Shown: positions 58,305 through 64,000 of the stretch, in pieces
Numbering within the stretch: the stretch's first letter is position 1
Layout of the letters: each line of letters starts with the position of its first letter
Source: Maricaulis sp963975345
GTDB taxonomy: Bacteria > Pseudomonadota > Alphaproteobacteria > Caulobacterales > Maricaulaceae
Assembly: GCF_963975345.1 (NCBI RefSeq)
Contig: NZ_CAXBGE010000013.1
Location: 1-64,000 of the forward strand
Length of the DNA stretch: 64,000 nt
Reading direction: 5' to 3'
Notes under the pieces: model-generated
The model's input: the letters and a program-made list of their open reading frames with translations, nothing else
Database searches by the model: none
What the model was told of the DNA's origin: nothing
Made by a program: the position numbers and the translations under genes

Positions 58305-59534
58305 TTAGCGCAGCCAGGCCTGAACCCGCCCGGCGGCGAGGGAGCGCCACAGCCATTCCACCGGGCCGTATTGGTAGCGCTGCAGCCAGAAGATCGAACC
58401 AAACACCTGCGCCACCCAGATCGAGAGCACGATCAGCGCCTGGCCGAGCCGGTCGACCTGGCCAAACTGGCCCAGCCCCGGAAAGCCAACGAACAAGAAT
58501 GTCATCAACAGAGTCTGCAGGAAATAATTGCTGATCGGCATCCGGCCAACCGCCGCCAGCGCCGCACGCCCGGCCCGGGCGAGATCCAGCTGAGCCGCGA
58601 GCACGAAAGCGGCAGCATACCCGAGCGCCAGCGCGAGGCTGCCGAAATACTGCGTCACCCGGTTTTGCAACACGGCCGCCGGCGAAAAGCCTGACGCCAG
58701 TGAATGCCAAGCCCCGGCGGCGCACACGATCACGCCCAGCGCCAGGGCAATCGCCGCGATCAGGCCATACTGGCGCTGTGTCCAATGCCCGGTCAGAAAA
58801 CCCGACCTCACCCCGGCCATGCCCAGCAGCATGCAGCCGGCGAGGCGTCCGCTCATGAAGACGATTTGCATCATCTCCGACTGCAGCGCGATGCTCATAT
58901 TATAGCCCAGACGCGCCAGGAAGCCGGTTTGATACAAGGCCTCGATATGCGTGATTGCCTCGGGATTGAATCCCATCGCCTCGGCTGCGGTGATATTGCC
59001 GCCAATCAGGCTGCCAATCCCGCTGCCGGCCAAGAGCATCAGCCCGGTAAAGCCGATCAGGCCGAGCCCCAGTCCCCACAACCCGCGCACGGTCATGCTA
59101 TTGGCGGTGACGACAATCATCGCCACCAGAGCCAGCGGCACCAAGAGGTCGCCAAACCAGAACAGATAGGCGTGCAGCAGGCCGAGCAGCAGCAGCCAGC
59201 TCAGTCTTGGCCATTGCCGCAGCGGGTTATCCCGCGCCGCCTGTGCACTCAAGACCAGCGCCGCCCCGAACAGGACCGCAAACAGGGTCGCGCCGCTCTG
59301 CGATATCAGGCTCTGGGTCACCAACCAGACGGCGCGATTGCCCCAGCCCTCAAAGCTGGCTTGCAGGGCCGGAATATCGGCAGATATCCAGACCCAGGCG
59401 AAGAGTTGAATATTCACCGCCAACATCGCCAGCACCGCAAATCCGCGCAGGGCGTCGAGGCTGTCATGGCGTTGCGATGGCGCGATTTCCGGCATTTTCA
59501 CCCTCATCAGGCGAATTCGCCCGGTTTCCGCCAT
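58305..59534 (-). CDS. DUF418 family multipass membrane protein
   Basis: The 409-residue protein has about 9-10 hydrophobic segments. RHDSLDALRGFAVLAMLAVNIQLF at the N-terminus and YGPVEWLWRSLAAGR at the C-terminus are the DUF418 hallmarks. The function is unknown. Start: ATG 59534; ATG 59495 has GAGGG 6 nt before and is also plausible. Confidence 0.87.
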   Translation of the reverse strand: MAETGRIRLMRVKMPEIAPSQRHDSLDALRGFAVLAMLAVNIQLFAWVWISADIPALQASFEGWGNRAVWLVTQSLISQSGATLFAVLFGAALVLSAQAARDNPLRQWPRLSWLLLLGLLHAYLFWFGDLLVPLALVAMIVVTANSMTVRGLWGLGLGLIGFTGLMLLAGSGIGSLIGGNITAAEAMGFNPEAITHIEALYQTGFLARLGYNMSIALQSEMMQIVFMSGRLAGCMLLGMAGVRSGFLTGHWTQRQYGLIAAIALALGVIVCAAGAWHSLASGFSPAAVLQNRVTQYFGSLALALGYAAAFVLAAQLDLARAGRAALAAVGRMPISNYFLQTLLMTFLFVGFPGLGQFGQVDRLGQALIVLSIWVAQVFGSIFWLQRYQYGPVEWLWRSLAAGRVQAWLR

Positions 59535-59644
59535 ATTCTTACGAAGATTTCACGCAATAGACGACATTCAGGAATTGTATCGAGACTCAATAAAATTCAT
59601 AAACAATTCGCACATGCGGACACGCCTTGGGGTGCGAATACGTC

Positions 59645-59908
59645 ATGATCCAGCTTCTGATCTCTCTGATTGAATGGTTCGCGGTGATGGGCCTGTCGGT
59701 ACTCGGCATCGCCTATGAGCCGCCGCAGCCCTGTTTCGCCCCCGAACCGACCGAATTCCGCCAAGCCGTCGTCTGGACCCCATCGGACGCATACGAATTG
59801 TCCGGCTTCCCGGCTGCAGCGAGCGGCGATTGCTTCGCCGGATCCGACGCGCTGATCCACAGCACCAAGCCGTATTTCGTCACTCCATCGGACCGCTACG
59901 ACAGCTAA
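59645..59908 (+). CDS. Small hypothetical membrane-anchored protein
   Basis: An 87-residue frame from ATG 59645 has one N-terminal hydrophobic helix (IQLLISLIEWFAVMGLSVLGI) and a Cys/Pro-containing tail. No family is recognised, and an open frame also exists on the other strand. Possibly not real. Confidence 0.4.
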   Translation: MIQLLISLIEWFAVMGLSVLGIAYEPPQPCFAPEPTEFRQAVVWTPSDAYELSGFPAAASGDCFAGSDALIHSTKPYFVTPSDRYDS

Positions 59909-60078
59909 TTCGGCTTTGAATTGGGCGAATTGTCGCGCGCAATTATCCAATTTGCATAGATTATCTGTGTCGGCGGCGCGCTTCTGTGCCTATCATCTGT
60001 CATTATGGCAAACTTGACCGTCCCGGTATCAGACCCTATCCGGGAGCGAAAACGCTTCATGGCCCGATCGAGCGCAAT

Positions 60079-62121
60079 ATGACCAAAAAAACGCTAGAAA
60101 AATCAATCCATCTTGCTGAAATCAGCGTGGCGGACCCAGACGGTGACCGCCCCGTCCCGGCAAGTCAGCGCGACACCGTCAACGCCGAACTGGCGGAATC
60201 GGTGGCGAGCGAACGGGTCACGTCCGGCGAACGCCCCGGCGGCGCGTGGTTGATCTGGCTGGCCAACAGCTTTGCCCTGCTCTGGGTGGGCGGTGCTGCC
60301 GCCTTCATTTGGGGCGCCCTCGGGGTGCAGAGTCTTGAACGCCTCGGCCAATACGGTTTCGGACAATTGACCGGTCTGGCCGTTTTCGCCATCGCGCCAG
60401 CCCTGCTCTTCATCATGAGCGGCCTAATGGCGCGCGAAGTTGTGCGCAATGCGCACAATACCCGCCGCGTCGAACACGCCATCCGCCGCCTCACTGATCC
60501 CGCCCAATATGCCCGCCAAGAGGTCCAGACCCTGTCGCAGGCGGTGACCGGCGAAGTGGAGCGCATCAATTCCGCACTCGAAAGCGCCCTCGCGCGCTTG
60601 GCCGCGATGGAAGAAGTGATCAGCCACCACGCCGAATCGCTGGAGTTATCGGCGACAGATGCCCGCGACCGGACCGAGGAATTGCTCAAGGGATTGCGCA
60701 AGGAAAGGCTCCGCCTCGGCGAAGTCTCCGAATCCCTCGACGACAAGGCCGCCCTGATTGCCGCCGCGATTTCCGACCAGTCCAAAATGGTGGCAGCGGC
60801 CTCCGAACTGGCAGCCAACCAGGCCAGCGATAGCGGCCGCCGCATACAGGCCAGCGTCGACAGCCTGCAGGATGCCGGCGCTTCCGTGACCGAACGCTCC
60901 AATATCGCCGCCACCAAACTGTCCGAACGCACGGCGCATCTGCACGAGCTGTCCGACACGCTCAAAGAGCGAACCGACAATCTCGACGCGGCTTATGTCA
61001 AGCATCGCGGTCGTCTCAGCGAAGCCGGCGAAGCCTTGCGCAAGGAACAGGAAAAGATCGCAGCCGCGCTCGATTTCCACCGCGCCGAACTGGATGTGAT
61101 GGCCGCGACGGCCCGCGATGGCGCCGATTCGCTGACTTCGGCATCGACCAAGGGCGCCGCCGCCTTCAAGCAGGCCGTCGACGATGCATTGGAACGCGCC
61201 CACAGCTTGGCCGGTCGCGTCCGTGCGGAGTCCGAACATGCGGCCCGTGAACACGAGGCCGCCCTCGCCCGCCTCGTCGCATCGGCCCAGGAAGCCAAGG
61301 CCATCTCGGAAGCCGCAATCGAAGCGATCGAGGCCCAGGCCGATGCAGTGACGGAAAAAGTTGAACACGCCAATGAGATCGCCTTCAACGCGGCGAAGCG
61401 GTCGGATGATGCCTTCCAGCTGCGCCTCGCCGAAGCCGACAAGCTCACCGCCCGCGCCTCTCAGGTCGCCGACGAAGCGGCCGAATCCGTCCGCCGCCGG
61501 CTGGAAGCCGTGCTCGCCTCCGCCCGGGTCGAGACCCAGACGGTCGAGCGCCATATCGACACCATGACCACCCGGTTGGCTGAAATGCCGGTGATGGCGC
61601 GCGAACGTGCCCAGGAAGCGGCCGATGCCCTGCGTCGCGGTCTGGAAGGCCTCAATGCCGCCGCCATGGTTGCAGCCGAGGAATCGCAAGAGATCGACGC
61701 GGCTTTCCAGGCACGCATCCGGCAAAATTACGAATTGCTCAGCGATTTCATGTTGCGGATGGGCTCCGTCGCCGGAGGCCGGCGCGTGCCCGATCTAGGC
61801 AGTAATGAATTGCCCGATCCCCTGCTGGGCCGGCAGCGCAAACCGGTTGAAGAGGAGACGGCCGAGCCGGTTGTCACAGATACCGAACAGGACATGCACA
61901 AGCCGCTGACCGGTGGTCAACCACGCCGCAGCGCGCCGCGTGCGGTCGAAACCAGTGTTGGATTCCCTGAACGCGGCGGTCGCCCGGCGACCGAACCGGG
62001 CTGGCGCTGGAAGGATTTGCTCTCGAGCATGCCAGAAGAAGACGGCGAGGGCGAAACTGCCAGCGCCGCCAATTCCAGCCCGTCGAAACGGTCATCAAAA
62101 CGGGACAAGGACGAGAGCTGA
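60079..62121 (+). CDS. Membrane-anchored long coiled-coil protein, possible TipN-like polarity factor
   Basis: The 680-residue protein has a short cytoplasmic N-terminus, two membrane helices (about 58-80, 88-112), a coiled coil over about 140-560 (for example TEELLKGLRKERLRLGEVSESL, AREHEAALARLVASAQEAK) and a disordered Pro/Ser-rich acidic tail. The two-TM plus long coiled-coil layout resembles the Caulobacter cell-pole landmark TipN. The identification is structural, not sequence-certain. ATG 60079 was chosen because the upstream residues look non-coding. Confidence 0.72.
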   Translation: MTKKTLEKSIHLAEISVADPDGDRPVPASQRDTVNAELAESVASERVTSGERPGGAWLIWLANSFALLWVGGAAAFIWGALGVQSLERLGQYGFGQLTGLAVFAIAPALLFIMSGLMAREVVRNAHNTRRVEHAIRRLTDPAQYARQEVQTLSQAVTGEVERINSALESALARLAAMEEVISHHAESLELSATDARDRTEELLKGLRKERLRLGEVSESLDDKAALIAAAISDQSKMVAAASELAANQASDSGRRIQASVDSLQDAGASVTERSNIAATKLSERTAHLHELSDTLKERTDNLDAAYVKHRGRLSEAGEALRKEQEKIAAALDFHRAELDVMAATARDGADSLTSASTKGAAAFKQAVDDALERAHSLAGRVRAESEHAAREHEAALARLVASAQEAKAISEAAIEAIEAQADAVTEKVEHANEIAFNAAKRSDDAFQLRLAEADKLTARASQVADEAAESVRRRLEAVLASARVETQTVERHIDTMTTRLAEMPVMARERAQEAADALRRGLEGLNAAAMVAAEESQEIDAAFQARIRQNYELLSDFMLRMGSVAGGRRVPDLGSNELPDPLLGRQRKPVEEETAEPVVTDTEQDMHKPLTGGQPRRSAPRAVETSVGFPERGGRPATEPGWRWKDLLSSMPEEDGEGETASAANSSPSKRSSKRDKDES

Positions 62122-62157
62122 TCCCCTCCGGTTTAAACCGGCCAGAGTGAAATCAGG

Positions 62158-62778
62158 CTAGTCGGCGGTTTGATCGGCGGTCCACTCGGCCAGATTCTGG
62201 CTGACCTGCCCGGCTGCCTGGTCGAAGGCGGCGACAATCGCACCGGCGCGATTGGCCGAGGCGCGGGCTTCACCACTGAACACATTGGATCCGGCGAGCT
62301 GGCGCCCATCGCTGGCAATCAGACGCGCGGCCAGCCGGATGCGGATCAGCGGCGCCCGTCCATCGCCCTGATCATAAACGGCTTCAAATTCGCGCAAATC
62401 CAGCCGCAGCTCATATTGGGCCCGCACGCCATCGTCCGGCACAACCGGTGCGACGCGGGAACCGGCCGCGTTGAACGTATCAACGATGAGATTCTGCATG
62501 ATGCGCGGTGCCGGTGCGATCCAGCGCGCAGCCGCCATATAGGCAATATGCCCGTCAGCCATCTGGATAGCGATTTCGTCACCGGCAAGACCGCGCGGCG
62601 CCTGTGGCGACACGATCCTGACAATGGTCCTCCCCTCACCGGTCCAGGCGCTCGGCTCGGGCGAGGAGAGGCGATAGACGGAGGACGGGGTGGACTCCGG
62701 CAAGAGCGACACGCAGGCCGACAGTGACAGGGCACATAGGGTAATCAGAACCGGCTTGATGGAAGACAGGGATCTCAT
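62158..62778 (-). CDS. ABC transport auxiliary lipoprotein (PqiC-like)
   Basis: The 206-residue lipoprotein has signal MRSLSSIKPVLITLCALSLSAC (lipobox LSAC) and the pattern of ABC-type transport auxiliary lipoproteins (DUF330/PqiC family: VYRLSSPEP, YMAAARWIAPAPRIMQNLIVDTF, YELRLDLREFEAVYD). It is thought to bind lipids in the periplasm. The ATG overlaps the MCE gene stop by 4 nt. Confidence 0.88.
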   Translation of the reverse strand: MRSLSSIKPVLITLCALSLSACVSLLPESTPSSVYRLSSPEPSAWTGEGRTIVRIVSPQAPRGLAGDEIAIQMADGHIAYMAAARWIAPAPRIMQNLIVDTFNAAGSRVAPVVPDDGVRAQYELRLDLREFEAVYDQGDGRAPLIRIRLAARLIASDGRQLAGSNVFSGEARASANRAGAIVAAFDQAAGQVSQNLAEWTADQTAD

Positions 62779-63725
62779 TGCGGCACCTCTACGGTTTGAC
62801 GCGGTGAACCGGCCACGAAGCCGCCCGGATTGTTTTCAAATTCAGAGGCGCTGCGCTCGAGCGAATCAACCAACCGGCTGAGATCGCCGGCCGTCTGGGT
62901 CAGATCCACCAAACCCTCTTGCGCGAAGGACTGCAGCGCCGGGGTCACCGACATCATCAGCGTGCTTGTATCGGTCGCAGCCTGATTGACGGCAATTGCG
63001 GCGGCTGTGGTTTCATTGACCGCCGGCGCCATGTCATTGAGCAGGAAGGCCTCAGCCGTGGCGCCGAACTCTTGCAGGGAGATCGCGGCACTGGAGATAT
63101 CTGCTGCGGCAGTGTCGATCCGCCCAATCGTCGTGCGCATGTCGTCTACGAGTGACTGCTCGGAATTGAGCCGGTCGGTGATCTCGCGCAGATTGACCAG
63201 GGTTGCCGAAAATTCCTCGACATTCTGGTCATTGAGCAATTCTGACAGTCTGAACAGCGCCAGCTGCGCTGCGTCGAGCACATCTTCAGAGCCCTCAACC
63301 AGACCTTCCAATTGAGCCCGGCGCGCGAAAATCCGCGGCGGTTGCCGGCTGGCCGGGCTGAGCAGGCGTTGTGCGTCGGCAGAGCCGCCCGTGATCAAAA
63401 TATAGGACAGGCCAGTCAGGCCCTGCGGTTCCAGCTGGGCGAAACTGTCAACGCGAACCGGCGTTTGCGCCAGCACGCGGACGCGCGCGATCACGCGGCT
63501 TTGGCCATCGAGCCCGAGTGATGTGACCTCGCCGACCTGGATACCATTGAAGCGGACTTCGCCGGATTCGCGCAGGCCGCGGACTGGGCCCTCGAAGACG
63601 ACATCGTAAAAAGCGTAATCCTCGTCGAAGGATACCTTGCCGAGCCAAACAGCGAAAATGCCGCCGCCCGCGATCAGGATCAGCGCAAACAGGCCGACAA
63701 GGACATGATGTGCCTTGGTTTCCAT
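62775..63725 (-). CDS. MCE domain protein (MlaD family)
   Basis: The 316-residue protein has one membrane helix (VLVGLFALILIAGGGIFAVWL), a single MCE domain (about 40-120, DVVFEGPVRGLRESGEVRFNGIQVGEVTSL, RVDSFAQLEPQGLTGLSYILITGG), then a long helical region (about 135-300). It forms the periplasmic channel of a Mla-type lipid transporter. Coupled downstream to the lipoprotein and 3 nt from the ATPase. Confidence 0.92.
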   Translation of the reverse strand: METKAHHVLVGLFALILIAGGGIFAVWLGKVSFDEDYAFYDVVFEGPVRGLRESGEVRFNGIQVGEVTSLGLDGQSRVIARVRVLAQTPVRVDSFAQLEPQGLTGLSYILITGGSADAQRLLSPASRQPPRIFARRAQLEGLVEGSEDVLDAAQLALFRLSELLNDQNVEEFSATLVNLREITDRLNSEQSLVDDMRTTIGRIDTAAADISSAAISLQEFGATAEAFLLNDMAPAVNETTAAAIAVNQAATDTSTLMMSVTPALQSFAQEGLVDLTQTAGDLSRLVDSLERSASEFENNPGGFVAGSPRQTVEVPQ

Positions 63726-63728
63726 CGT

Positions 63729-64000
63729 CTAGCTCTCCTTGCCGGCATTGGCCGTGCGCCCGCGGGGCCCATGAAAATATTCCTGGATCCACGGATGAGG
63801 GTTTCGCATCAACGCCTCCAGGGGCGCAACTGCCGCGACACGTTTATCGGCGAGTACGGCAATTCGGTCACAGATGGCATACAGGCTGTCGAGATCGTGT
63901 GTGATCATCAATACGGTCAGGTTCAGCGCCCGCGACAATTCCAGAATGAGGGTATCGAACGCCGCCGCACCGATCGGGTCGAGCCCGGCGGTCGGTTCGT
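63729..64000 (-). CDS. ABC transporter ATPase (MlaF-like), C-terminal fragment
   Basis: Only the last 90 residues are in the window. EPTAGLDP (end of Walker B/D-loop), VLMITHDLDSLYAICDRIAVLADKR (H-loop) and the end HPWIQEYFHGPRG match MlaF/Ttg2A-type ATPases. Frame opens past base 64000. Confidence 0.9.
   Translation of the reverse strand, partial: EPTAGLDPIGAAAFDTLILELSRALNLTVLMITHDLDSLYAICDRIAVLADKRVAAVAPLEALMRNPHPWIQEYFHGPRGRTANAGKES

Overview
The window reads as a chromosomal segment of a stalked or dimorphic alphaproteobacterium of the Caulobacterales/Maricaulales type (Hyphomonadaceae/Maricaulaceae-like). The evidence is cckA, fliX, flbT, flaF, an flmG-type flagellin glycosyltransferase, FlaEY- and FlbY-like proteins, CtrA boxes (TTAA-N7-TTAA), an alphaproteobacterial LexA box (GTTC-N7-GTTC) in front of recA, sigma-54 promoters with upstream ftr-like elements, and a DksA with a degenerate zinc finger. 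The species cannot be fixed from sequence alone.

Layout. 1-4037: 5' end of alaS, an unknown gene, recA, a divergent MltF-type lytic transglycosylase and a SnoaL-like protein. 4038-5083: a gene-free nest of unrelated inverted repeats, including a 94-bp element with perfect 27-bp inverted ends. 5084-7482: a coupled SDR and GMC oxidoreductase pair. 7502-12202: cckA and the export genes flhB-fliR-fliQ. 12315-18136: three tandem DUF885 lipoprotein peptidase-like genes. 18215-33815: the main flagellar region (fliE-flgC-flgB, fliO-fliP, a 1144-residue AMIN-like/TPR protein with a MotE-like protein, fliM and fliL, flgF-flgG-flgA-flgH, dksA, fliX, flgI and a rod-binding protein, FlbY-like). 33904-50071: a beta-propeller FlaEY-like protein, a complete CMP-pseudaminic acid pathway (pseB, C, F, G, H, I) with an associated methylase, three flagellins, flaG, flaF, flbT and flmG. 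50119-53399: MoxR ATPase and VWA protein with two unrelated enzymes between them. 53427-62121: mixed housekeeping and metabolic genes, tRNA-Lys(CTT), and a large membrane-anchored coiled-coil protein. 62158-64000: the distal part of an MCE (Mla-type) lipid transport operon that runs off the window.

How the parts work together. CckA is the kinase that feeds the CtrA phosphorelay. Perfect CtrA boxes lie in the flgB/fliO and fliX/flgI intergenic regions, so early flagellar genes here are probably under its control. Later genes (flgF and flgI operons, flagellins) have sigma-54 -24/-12 elements with upstream CGGCA(A/G)-N4-TGCC motifs that resemble FlbD-binding ftr sites, and the flgF and flgI promoters also have IHF-like sites. 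FliX is the known checkpoint partner of FlbD. The Pse enzymes make the nonulosonic sugar, FlmG probably transfers it to the flagellins, FlaF and FlbT adjust flagellin translation or secretion, and FlhB, FliR, FliQ, FliP and FliO form the export gate. Flagellar genes not in this window include flhA, fliF, fliG, flgD, flgE, flgK, flgL and motAB.
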